This document shows positions 1-7,021 of a stretch of DNA of 12,190 nucleotides, piece after piece. Position 1 is the first letter of the stretch, and every line of letters starts with the position of its first letter. The notes beneath the pieces are model-generated. The model was given only the letters and a program-made list of their open reading frames with translations. It was not told the DNA's origin and made no database searches. Location: contig CALDOC010000344.1 of assembly GCA_937914675.1 (NCBI GenBank), forward strand, positions 1 to 12,190, read 5' to 3'. The position numbers and the translations under genes were made by a program. The stretch is from an uncultured Sulfurimonas sp. GTDB lineage: Bacteria > Campylobacterota > Campylobacteria > Campylobacterales > Sulfurimonadaceae.

Positions 1-1
1 C

Positions 2-781
2 GCAAATTATCTCTACTATGACGCCGTCGCCAATGATGGAAATTTAACAAACGCCACTCCAGACACTTTTACGTCTTCAAAAGCGGCGTTTGACAATGTT
101 GATTTAGTCAATGATAGGTTAGTCTTGTTTGGTGGAAATGGATATATCTTTGACGCTTATGGAAAGTGGGATATTAACACTGTTAATAGTAGTCAAGTAT
201 TATCTCTAAAAGATGATTTCAATGGAACGGATATAAGCGGTTTAGGTTATGCGGTGGGAAATAACTTTAGAAATGAAACATGTAGTGGAACTCCCGTCGT
301 CGCTAACGTATATGCGAAAGACAACAACAATACGCTAGGCAGTACGGGTAGTATGATTATTCAAGTGGAGTACGACTATTACTTAGTTGGTAAAAGCGTT
401 GTGTTGTGGGCGAACTTAATTGGTGAGAACAACGACACTCAAGGAAAAATAGGCATTGGAAGAAAGGCGACGTTAAGAGGGACTGGTTTGACTGGTCCTT
501 CATATACTTTTGCAAAAGATTTTAGTGGCGTTGTAAGAATGAATCTTACTATCACCGACACCGTTGAGTATTATAAAAACGCAAATTTTGGATACGCCGT
601 TGAAGTAAGTGGCGATGGCAATGTTTGGTCGGTAAAAGGCACTTCAATGAGTGATGGAAACATAACGGCGTCTTTTTGTAATGAAAATTCTGGAGTAGGG
701 TATGTTGACGTCAACATTAGCTCATCTACTAATTCAGGTACGATAACTGTTAAAAACGTGTTGCCAAGTAGCGAATTTTAA
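2..781 (+). CDS. Exported Asn-rich beta-rich protein of unknown function, 5' end missing
   Basis: The reading frame is open from base 2 to the TAA at 779-781, giving 259 visible residues. A TTG at 125 could be taken as a start, but the frame stays open and protein-like upstream of it, so the gene begins outside the window. I do not recognise the family. The sequence is rich in Asn, Gly, Ser, Thr and alternating beta-strand-like segments, with no membrane helix and only two Cys (visible residues 94 and 226), as expected of an exported or surface protein. A GYAV motif occurs twice (83-86 and 197-200). Six extended bacterial N-glycosylation sequons (D/E-X-N-X-S/T) centre on Asn 14, 74, 109, 144, 220 and 238. 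The next gene starts 16 bases downstream and encodes a probable outer-membrane protein, so the two are likely cotranscribed. Coding status is confident; export is inferred from composition, because the N-terminus is not visible. Confidence 0.8.
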   Translation, partial: ANYLYYDAVANDGNLTNATPDTFTSSKAAFDNVDLVNDRLVLFGGNGYIFDAYGKWDINTVNSSQVLSLKDDFNGTDISGLGYAVGNNFRNETCSGTPVVANVYAKDNNNTLGSTGSMIIQVEYDYYLVGKSVVLWANLIGENNDTQGKIGIGRKATLRGTGLTGPSYTFAKDFSGVVRMNLTITDTVEYYKNANFGYAVEVSGDGNVWSVKGTSMSDGNITASFCNENSGVGYVDVNISSSTNSGTITVKNVLPSSEF

Positions 782-797
782 TTAAACAGGAAAAAAA

Positions 798-1397
798 ATG
801 ATAAAAAATAAATTAGCGAAATTAATCCTCACAACTTCCGTATTGGCGTTGCCTTTGTTGGGGGCGAGTACGGAGTATACATATGACTCTTTCTCTTTAG
901 TGGGAATAGAGGGTGGATACAATTATATAGACGCCGCCATCGCTACGGCGACTCCCGCTACTTATCGACAAGACAACAAATCTCTAGGTCATTTAGGCTT
1001 AAAAATAGGCGCGGAGACAGAAAACTATAGAGTGTTCCTAAGCGGTAGATATTACAAAGGCCAAGACAACGCGTTTGATTATATAGCCACTTATGGGGGA
1101 GAGATACAATATCTTTTTAATATGTTTAACGGGGCGAATTTTTTCATAGGCGCGAATGGCGGTGTCGCAAATATGAAGTTTGTTATACAAGGTGAACCTT
1201 TCGCACGCACTATTTCCTCTCCATACGTTGGTGGAGACATGGGTTTTAACATTCATGCGGGAGATGGCGTTGATTTTGAATTAGGCGGTAAATATATGAG
1301 CCTTAACTCGGTCAACGACAAAAGTGGCACGTCGTATCAGTTCAATAGCGTGTTGTCCGCGTACGCAAGTATTATATTTAAGTACCACATGAAGTAA
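798..1397 (+). CDS. Probable outer-membrane beta-barrel protein with signal peptide
   Basis: This 199-residue protein begins with a typical Sec signal peptide: Lys at 3, 5 and 8, a hydrophobic stretch from about 9 to 22, and a likely signal peptidase I site after Ala23 (LGA/ST). The mature part of about 176 residues alternates polar and hydrophobic/aromatic residues with frequent Gly and Tyr, in the style of small eight-strand outer-membrane barrels, and ends in a strand-like segment (YASIIFKYHMK). It lacks the C-terminal Phe that many barrel proteins carry, so the barrel assignment is an inference from pattern, not a recognised family. The start is supported by an AGG (788-790) seven bases before the ATG. 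It follows the preceding exported-protein gene by 16 bases and is separated from greA by a promoter-bearing gap. No extended N-glycosylation sequon is present, unlike its upstream neighbour. Confidence 0.8.
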   Translation: MIKNKLAKLILTTSVLALPLLGASTEYTYDSFSLVGIEGGYNYIDAAIATATPATYRQDNKSLGHLGLKIGAETENYRVFLSGRYYKGQDNAFDYIATYGGEIQYLFNMFNGANFFIGANGGVANMKFVIQGEPFARTISSPYVGGDMGFNIHAGDGVDFELGGKYMSLNSVNDKSGTSYQFNSVLSAYASIIFKYHMK

Positions 1398-1407
1398 ACT
1401 CAACTTT

Positions 1408-1416
1408 TGATATAAT
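1408..1416 (+). promoter_or_regulatory. Extended -10 promoter element ahead of greA
   Basis: The 48-base gap before greA contains TGATATAAT, a perfect extended -10 (TGn plus TATAAT at 1411-1416). No TTGACA-like -35 is visible at the expected distance, which fits promoters of Campylobacterota, where the housekeeping sigma factor often relies on the -10 and its upstream T-rich context. Transcription would start near 1422-1424, giving a leader of roughly 22 bases before the greA ATG at 1446. The hexamer is flanked exactly by inverted hexamers (TTTTGA and TCAAAA). Confidence 0.65.
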
Positions 1417-1445
1417 TCAAAAATAAAATATAAAAGAGAATAAAT

Positions 1446-1943
1446 ATGCAAAGAGTAGAGCCCATGACGCTTTTCGGTTATGAAAAATTACAAGCCGAAG
1501 TCAAAGATTTAAAAACGGTTAAACGCCCACAAGTTGTAAAAGACATAGAAGAAGCCCTTGAGCATGGCGACTTAAAAGAGAACGCCGAGTATCATGCCGC
1601 CAAAGAGACGCAAAGGTATATTGATAATCGTTTAGCGGAACTCTCAGAGATATTGGGTAATTCACAGATAGTGGATCCAAGCGAATTGGCGCATGCTAAG
1701 GTAAGCTTTGGCTCAACCGTCGTTATGACGGATTTAAGCACCGATGAAGTGGTTACTTATACAATCGTTGGTGGTTGCGAATCCAATCCCGACATGGGTC
1801 TCATATCGTTTGCTTCGCCTTTAGCGAAACAACTTTTAGGGCATGAAGAGGGCGATGAAGTGAGGTGTCGTCTTCCAAACGGAGTCAAAGAGTATGAAAT
1901 TGACGAAGTGAAATATCAAGAAATAGTGTTCGAGTGCAACTAA
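1446..1943 (+). CDS. greA: Transcription elongation factor GreA
   Basis: GreA binds the secondary channel of stalled, backtracked RNA polymerase and stimulates cleavage of the 3' end of the transcript. The 165-residue product has the full family layout. Residues about 7-80 form the N-terminal coiled coil; its tip motif GDLKENAEYHAAKE contains the acidic residues Asp42 and Glu45 that place the catalytic magnesium. Residues about 85-160 form the FKBP-like C-terminal domain, with the family signatures VSFGSTV and GLISFASPLAKQLLG. The length is slightly above the usual 158 because of a short N-terminal extension before Met7; related proteins commonly start MQxEPMT, so the first ATG is kept. An AAGAGA stretch just upstream can serve as ribosome binding site. 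It is the first gene after the promoter, and argC follows after one base. Confidence 0.97.
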   Translation: MQRVEPMTLFGYEKLQAEVKDLKTVKRPQVVKDIEEALEHGDLKENAEYHAAKETQRYIDNRLAELSEILGNSQIVDPSELAHAKVSFGSTVVMTDLSTDEVVTYTIVGGCESNPDMGLISFASPLAKQLLGHEEGDEVRCRLPNGVKEYEIDEVKYQEIVFECN

Positions 1944-1944
1944 G

Positions 1945-2943
1945 ATGATAAACGTAGGCATAGTTGGCGCGACGGGTTATACTGGTTTGGAACTCGTTAA
2001 AATCATTTTGAATCATCCAGAGTTCAATCTCGCGTATATAGCCAACACGGAAGGTAATACGACAATCAACGCTCTTCACCCATCTTTAAATGGCGTTTGC
2101 GAGGATGAAGTGAAAAAAGCCGACATCGAAGAAATAGCCAAAAAATGTGAACTGGTTTTTTTAGCGCTTCCGCATAAAACCGCCATGGCTTACGTGAAGC
2201 CGTTAATCGCGCTTGATTTGAAAGTAGTCGATTTGTCCGCAGATTATAGACTCACGCAAGAAGTTTACGAAGAGTTTTACGCGCCTCATACAGACGCTGA
2301 AAATTTAAAACATGTTGTCTACGGTCTTCCCGAGATGTTTACGGAGCAGTTAAAAACAGCAAAACTCGTTGCGAATCCTGGTTGTTTTCCCACCTCCGCA
2401 ATTTTGGGACTTCTGCCGTTTATGAGTAAGAGACAGCCTCAAACGCCCATTATCATCGACGCGAAAACGGGAGTGAGCGGAGCGGGTAAAAAACTGAGCG
2501 AAGTTACGCATTTTGTAAACGTCAATGACAATCTTTTCGCTTATAATCCTCTTATGCACAGACACGCTCCTGAAATAGCTCAAAAACTAGGGGTTTCTTT
2601 TGAGGAAGTCATTTTTGTTCCGCATTTGGTTCCTATAACTCGGGGAATGCTATCTTCCATCTACATTCAAGTAGAGGGCGATTTTGACGAAGTGGAACTT
2701 TTAAAAGAGTTTTACAAAGACGCAAAGAACGTAAGAGTGAGTGAAAATCCTGTCGATATGAAAAACGTTTCGGGAACAAATTTTTGTGACGTTTACGTAA
2801 AAAGAAAAGGCGATACGCTATTTATAGCAAGCGCGATTGACAATCTCATGAGAGGGGCGTCGAGCCAAGCGGTAGTAAACGCGAACATCATGATGGGCCT
2901 TGACGAAAACATGGGAATAGCGCGAATAGCTTATGTCCCCTAA
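1945..2943 (+). CDS. argC: N-acetyl-gamma-glutamyl-phosphate reductase
   Basis: ArgC catalyses the NADPH-dependent reduction of N-acetyl-glutamyl-5-phosphate to the semialdehyde, the third step of arginine (ornithine) biosynthesis, in the cytoplasm. The 332-residue protein has the N-terminal dinucleotide-binding loop GATGYTG (residues 8-14), the catalytic cysteine at Cys147 in NPGCFPTS, the HRHAPEI segment in the substrate-binding domain, and the VPHLVPITRGM motif with the conserved His. Length and motif spacing are those of the type 1 enzyme (about 340-350 residues). The ATG lies one base after the greA stop with no good Shine-Dalgarno sequence, so translation probably depends on coupling to greA. 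The 3' end overlaps the phosphoesterase gene by 11 bases. No other arginine gene is in the window, so its position reflects operon assembly and not a pathway cluster. Confidence 0.97.
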   Translation: MINVGIVGATGYTGLELVKIILNHPEFNLAYIANTEGNTTINALHPSLNGVCEDEVKKADIEEIAKKCELVFLALPHKTAMAYVKPLIALDLKVVDLSADYRLTQEVYEEFYAPHTDAENLKHVVYGLPEMFTEQLKTAKLVANPGCFPTSAILGLLPFMSKRQPQTPIIIDAKTGVSGAGKKLSEVTHFVNVNDNLFAYNPLMHRHAPEIAQKLGVSFEEVIFVPHLVPITRGMLSSIYIQVEGDFDEVELLKEFYKDAKNVRVSENPVDMKNVSGTNFCDVYVKRKGDTLFIASAIDNLMRGASSQAVVNANIMMGLDENMGIARIAYVP

Positions 2944-3676
2944 GATAGAACTCAAAGAGGGCGCGTTTATCATTTCCGACGCGCATTACTCGCAAATGAG
3001 ACCAGAGTTACTCCCCTTTATAGAGGAAATACGCTCCAAAAAACTTAAACCAACGCAACTTATCCTCATGGGCGATATTTTTGACGCGCTTTTTGGTGGA
3101 GTGCAATACACTCAAAAGCTTAACTCTCGGATGATTGAATCGTTAAATGAAATATCTCAATTTGTTGAAATAATATATCTTGAGGGAAATCATGATTTTA
3201 ACCTCGATCAAATCTTTCCAAACGTAAAAACAGTCCCAATTCAGATGCAACCAATCGAATGTTTTTATCATGGGAAAAAAGTTTTATTGGCTCATGGAGA
3301 TTTTGACATAGGCGGATTTTATAAAGCGTACGTGAAGATAGTAAGAAACAAAATCGTTTTATACGTTTTAAAAGCGCTGGACAACGCGCTAAATCATTTT
3401 ATATGGAAAAGGTTAAATATCTATTTAGCCAAAAAAGACGATTGCAAAGAGTTTCTCAACTTTAGAGGCTTTATCTCTAGTCGCGTTTTTAAAAAATACG
3501 AGTGCGATTATTTTATCGAGGGTCATTTCCACCAAAATAAAGTGATTGATTTCAAAGAATTGATATATGTAAATTTAGCCGCTTTTGCTTGCAATCAAAG
3601 ATATTTTAGAGTAAAATCTTTGCATGACAAAGAGTTGTTGGAAGAAAATATTTTCTCAAAAGGGATAAAAGTATGA
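2933..3676 (+). CDS. Calcineurin-like metallophosphoesterase, LpxH-like (UDP-2,3-diacylglucosamine hydrolase candidate)
   Basis: The 247-residue protein carries all five blocks of the calcineurin-like metallophosphoesterase fold: Asp16-x-His18 (SDAH), Gly47-Asp48-x-x-Asp51 (GDIFD), Gly85-Asn86-His87-Asp88 (GNHD), His121-Gly122-Asp123 (HGD) and Gly197-His198-x-His200 (GHFH). These bind two metal ions that hydrolyse a phosphoester. Overall length and block spacing resemble LpxH, which cleaves UDP-2,3-diacylglucosamine to lipid X in lipid A synthesis at the inner membrane. Classical LpxH has Arg in the third block (GNRD), whereas here it is His, so a related phosphoesterase of other specificity is possible. 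Residues about 128-165 form a helical insertion with hydrophobic and basic residues that could touch the membrane, as the LpxH cap does. The gene overlaps argC by 11 bases and cheV by 4 (ATGA). I recall an uncharacterised gene in the same place between greA and cheV in Campylobacter jejuni. Confidence 0.85.
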   Translation: MSPKIELKEGAFIISDAHYSQMRPELLPFIEEIRSKKLKPTQLILMGDIFDALFGGVQYTQKLNSRMIESLNEISQFVEIIYLEGNHDFNLDQIFPNVKTVPIQMQPIECFYHGKKVLLAHGDFDIGGFYKAYVKIVRNKIVLYVLKALDNALNHFIWKRLNIYLAKKDDCKEFLNFRGFISSRVFKKYECDYFIEGHFHQNKVIDFKELIYVNLAAFACNQRYFRVKSLHDKELLEENIFSKGIKV

Positions 3677-4611
3677 GTGACAAATCACTAAAAGTTGGTT
3701 CCAATGAAATGGAACTTGTTGATTTTCGTATACTAAAACAAGAAGACGGCAGCGTATATGAGGGTATTTATGGCATAAACGTTTCAAAGGTGCGTGAGAT
3801 TATTCGCGTGCCTAAATTAACAGAACTGCCGGGAACTCCAAGCTTTATCGAGGGAATTTTTGATTTAAGAGAAGTCGTTATTCCCGTTGTGAATTTAGCG
3901 AAGTGGATGGGAATACAAGAACCCGAGGGCATTGAAAAAAACTTAAGAGTAATCATTACCGAGTTCAACAACGTGCTGATTGGATTTGTAGTTCATGAGG
4001 CGAAACGCATTAGACGGATTAACTGGAGCGATATAGAGCCCGCGTCTTTTATGAGTGGTTCAGGCTCTTTGGATAGCAATAAAATCACCGGAGTTACAAA
4101 AATAGAAGGCGATAACGTTCTTCTTATACTTGATTTAGAAAGCGTAGTTCAAGATCTTGGACTATACTCTCCAGACATTGACGCCATTCCAGAAGACCTA
4201 GAAACGTTTTCAGGCTTAGTGTTAATTTTAGACGATAGCGCAACGGCTAGAAAAATAGTCAAAGAAGCTCTCCATAAAATGGGTTTTAAAGTTCTTGAAG
4301 CTACCGATGGCGTTGATGGCATCGCAAAATTAAATGACCTTTATGACACTTACGGCAAGGAAATAGGAAGTCATTTAAAGCTGATAATTTCAGACGTTGA
4401 GATGCCTAAAATGGATGGTTTCCATTTTGCGGCAAATACTAAGTCGGATGGACGCTTTAGCACTATACCGATTATATTTAACTCATCAATAAGTGATCAT
4501 TTTAGCGAGGGAAGAGGCATTGAAGCTGGTGGAGAAGCATATTTGGTTAAGTTTGAAGCAAGCGCGTTTTATGATGAAGTAGCGCGAATAGTTCGCGCTC
4601 ATGTAAAGTAG
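3673..4611 (+). CDS. cheV: Chemotaxis coupling protein CheV (CheW domain plus receiver domain)
   Basis: CheV links chemoreceptors to CheA and can be tuned by phosphorylation. The 312-residue protein has a CheW-like domain at about residues 12-165, including the LPGTPSFIEGIFDLR and VIPVVNLAKW segments that bind receptor and kinase. A receiver domain follows at about 182-312. The receiver has the acidic pair Asp187-Asp188, phosphoacceptor Asp241 in ISDVEMPKMDG, the Ser cluster at 271-272 and the conserved Lys293, so it should be phosphorylated by CheA. The start ATG overlaps the previous stop as ATGA and has AGGGA (3661-3665) at good spacing. cheA follows after 10 bases. Its function as adaptor is well established for the family; its role as adaptation device or phosphate sink is inferred. 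Confidence 0.96.
   Translation: MSDKSLKVGSNEMELVDFRILKQEDGSVYEGIYGINVSKVREIIRVPKLTELPGTPSFIEGIFDLREVVIPVVNLAKWMGIQEPEGIEKNLRVIITEFNNVLIGFVVHEAKRIRRINWSDIEPASFMSGSGSLDSNKITGVTKIEGDNVLLILDLESVVQDLGLYSPDIDAIPEDLETFSGLVLILDDSATARKIVKEALHKMGFKVLEATDGVDGIAKLNDLYDTYGKEIGSHLKLIISDVEMPKMDGFHFAANTKSDGRFSTIPIIFNSSISDHFSEGRGIEAGGEAYLVKFEASAFYDEVARIVRAHVK
4581..4599 (+). other. GC-rich perfect hairpin at the cheV/cheA junction
   Basis: AGCGCGAA (4581-4588), loop TAG, and TTCGCGCT (4592-4599) form a perfect 8-base-pair stem with five G-C pairs and a 3-base loop. It lies inside the last codons of cheV, ends 10 bases before the cheA Shine-Dalgarno sequence, and is not followed by a T-run, so it is not a standard terminator. 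It could stabilise or process the mRNA or modulate cheA initiation; it could also be a chance product of the codons involved. Confidence 0.4.
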
Positions 4612-4614
4612 GAG
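4610..4614 (+). promoter_or_regulatory. Ribosome binding site of cheA overlapping the cheV stop codon
   Basis: AGGAG at 4610-4614 shares its first two bases with the TAG stop of cheV and sits seven bases before the cheA ATG at 4622. It is among the best placed Shine-Dalgarno sequences of the string and fixes the cheA start. Ribosomes finishing cheV cover it, so the two genes are probably translationally coupled. Confidence 0.75.
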
Positions 4615-4621
4615 TATACGT

Positions 4622-7021
4622 ATGGATGAATTTCAAGAGATATTACAAGATTTTTTAGTTGAATCGTTTGAGCTTGTAGAAAAATTGGATGAAGATTTAG
4701 TTGAGTTGGAGTCTACTCCTGAAGACTTAGAACTTTTAAATGGGATATTCCGCGTCGCGCACACGGTGAAGGGAGCTTCTTCATTTTTAAATTTTGACGT
4801 GTTGACTCACTTAACGCATCACATGGAAGACGTGCTTAACAAAGCCAGACATGGCGATTTGATTCTTACTCCCGACATCATGGACGTTGTTTTAGAATCG
4901 ATAGATTTAATGAAAGCTCTGTTACGCATTATTCGAGACACTAGTTCAGACGCTGGCATAGACGTGTCTGAATGCGTTGCCCGACTTGACAAAGTGAGCG
5001 GCGGCGATGGCAAGATTGAATCGCCAGTGGCTGTTCCAAATGTCGCCGCTAATGTGGCTCCAATAGTTGAAGCGCCTGAGGAAGAACCAGATTACGACAG
5101 TATGGACGACAATGAAATTGAAGCGGAGATAGAAAGACTTCTCAATCAACGTCAAAATGAAGATAAAGCTAAACGCGAGGCAAAGATTGCCGCAGGCGAG
5201 AGCGTTCCCGAGGCTCCTCCCGCGCCAATTGAAGATGAAGTTAAAAGCGAACCAGAGCCGTACGTAGCCCCCACCCCCGCCGTTACTACACCACCGCCGC
5301 CCCCGCCAGCGCCGGAACGAAAAATGAAAAGTGACGATGACGCTAAGGCGGCGGCTCCTACAAAACGCGAGCCAGCCACTGTGGAGCAGACCATTCGCGT
5401 TGACGTAAAAAGGCTTGACCACCTTATGAACTTAATCGGTGAACTCGTTCTCGCCAAAAACAGACTTATTAAAATAAACGACGACGTTGAAGAACGCTAC
5501 GAGGGGGAAGAGTTTTTAGAGGAACTCAATCAAGTCGTTTCCATTGTCTCTCTTGTAACGACAGATCTTCAAATAGCCGTTATGAAAACAAGAATGCTTC
5601 CAATTGGAAAAGTTTTTAACAAATTTCCTCGAATGATACGTGATTTGTCTCGTGAATTAAAAAAAGACATTGAGTTGGAAATCTCGGGTGAAGATACGGA
5701 ACTTGACAAATCGATCGTTGAAGAGATTGGCGATCCGCTTGTCCACATTATTCGAAATTCATGCGACCATGGAGTCGAAACTCCCGCCATTCGCGTCGCA
5801 AACGGAAAAACTGAAAAGGGCACTATAATTCTTAAAGCCTATAACGAGGGGAACCAAATCGTTATTCAGATAGATGACGACGGCAAAGGTTTGGACGTTA
5901 ATATGCTTAAAAACAAATCGCTAGAAAAAGGCATCATTACAGAAAAAGAAGCTGACAATATGAGTGACAAAGACGCTTACTCTCTCATATTTAAGCCTGG
6001 TTTTTCAACCGCGGCCACGGTTACAAGCGTTTCTGGTCGTGGCGTCGGAATGGACGTTGTTAAAACGAATATAGAAAAATTAAATGGAATGATTGACATT
6101 GAAAGCGAATTGGGCAAGGGAACTTCCATAAAGTTAAAAATTCCTTTGACTCTAGCAATCATTCAAGCGCTTTTAGTTGGTGTGCAAGAAGAGTATTACG
6201 CCATTCCTCTCGCTTCCGTTTTAGAAACGGTGAGAATTTCAAAAGATGAAATATACACAGTGGAAGGTCGTTCCGTTATGAGACTTCGCGAGGACATATT
6301 GTCGTTGGTCCATATTGGAGATATTTTTGAGGTTGAGAGAATCTTAGACTCTAGCGAACATGCGTACGTCGTCGTTCTTGGTCTTGGCACGAGCAAACTA
6401 GGACTAATCGTTGACACGTTGGTTGGACAAGAAGAGATAGTTATCAAATCTCTAGGGGACTACTTAAAAGGAATAGACGGCATTGCCGGAGCGACCATTC
6501 GCGGTGATGGAGGCGTGACGCTAATCGTCGACGTAGTGGCTCTTATGCAGATGGCTAGAAACGTAAAAGCGACGGCCATGGTTTCTAATTCGTCGGGCGC
6601 TCCTGAAGTTTCCAAAGAGAAAAAGAAAGCGAGCGACTATACCGTTATGATCGTAGATGATTCAAAAACGGATAGAACCATTATGAAAAAGGCTCTTGAA
6701 TCCATGGGTATGACGCTTGTTGAAGCGAGCGATGGACAAGAAGCTTTAAGTATGTTAAAGTCTGGCGATCATCATTTTGACGCGATGCTTATAGACATTG
6801 AGATGCCAAGAATGGATGGGTACTCACTTGCGTTAGAGATTAAAAAGTATAATAAATATAAAACCTTGCCTCTAATCGCCGTGACTTCAAGAAGTGGAAA
6901 ATCAGATCGCATGCGCGGCGTTGAATCTGGAATGGTTGAATATATCACGAAACCTTACTCTTCGGATTACTTGGCAAGCGTAGTGCAGAGAAACATTAAC
7001 TTTAAAGCGGAGTTCTTATAA
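4622..7021 (+). CDS. cheA: Chemotaxis histidine kinase CheA with fused C-terminal receiver domain (CheAY)
   Basis: CheA is the cytoplasmic kinase that phosphorylates CheY-type receivers in response to receptor state. The 799 residues read as follows. An HPt domain occupies about 1-125, with phosphorylated His47 in AHTVKG. A linker (about 130-250) has a charged helical stretch (160-192) and a proline-rich part with six consecutive Pro (224-229). The dimerisation domain covers about 255-320. The ATP-binding domain covers about 325-505, with N-box HIIRNSCDHG (375-384), G1 DDDGKG (418-423) and G2 GRGVGMD (472-478). A CheW-like domain lies at about 508-645 and a receiver at about 673-795, with Asp679-Asp680, phosphoacceptor Asp725, Thr755 and Lys777. 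I see no clear P2 (CheY-binding) domain. A fused receiver is the arrangement known in Campylobacter and Helicobacter. All catalytic residues are intact. The cheA stop overlaps the cheW start by one base. Confidence 0.97.
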   Translation: MDEFQEILQDFLVESFELVEKLDEDLVELESTPEDLELLNGIFRVAHTVKGASSFLNFDVLTHLTHHMEDVLNKARHGDLILTPDIMDVVLESIDLMKALLRIIRDTSSDAGIDVSECVARLDKVSGGDGKIESPVAVPNVAANVAPIVEAPEEEPDYDSMDDNEIEAEIERLLNQRQNEDKAKREAKIAAGESVPEAPPAPIEDEVKSEPEPYVAPTPAVTTPPPPPPAPERKMKSDDDAKAAAPTKREPATVEQTIRVDVKRLDHLMNLIGELVLAKNRLIKINDDVEERYEGEEFLEELNQVVSIVSLVTTDLQIAVMKTRMLPIGKVFNKFPRMIRDLSRELKKDIELEISGEDTELDKSIVEEIGDPLVHIIRNSCDHGVETPAIRVANGKTEKGTIILKAYNEGNQIVIQIDDDGKGLDVNMLKNKSLEKGIITEKEADNMSDKDAYSLIFKPGFSTAATVTSVSGRGVGMDVVKTNIEKLNGMIDIESELGKGTSIKLKIPLTLAIIQALLVGVQEEYYAIPLASVLETVRISKDEIYTVEGRSVMRLREDILSLVHIGDIFEVERILDSSEHAYVVVLGLGTSKLGLIVDTLVGQEEIVIKSLGDYLKGIDGIAGATIRGDGGVTLIVDVVALMQMARNVKATAMVSNSSGAPEVSKEKKKASDYTVMIVDDSKTDRTIMKKALESMGMTLVEASDGQEALSMLKSGDHHFDAMLIDIEMPRMDGYSLALEIKKYNKYKTLPLIAVTSRSGKSDRMRGVESGMVEYITKPYSSDYLASVVQRNINFKAEFL

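Noticed and set aside
125..781. TTG at 125 as the start of the first gene
   Set aside because: The frame is open to the window edge with protein-like sequence before it, and there is no signal peptide or convincing ribosome binding site at that point.
3612..3617. TAAAAT ahead of cheV as an internal promoter
   Set aside because: It is a plausible -10 hexamer but has no extended -10 or -35 support, and such matches are common in AT-rich coding DNA.
4946..5457. Long open frames on the minus strand within cheA
   Set aside because: They lie antisense to the linker and neighbouring parts of cheA, where biased codons remove stops. The translations are low-complexity mirrors of the proline-rich linker and show no family motif.
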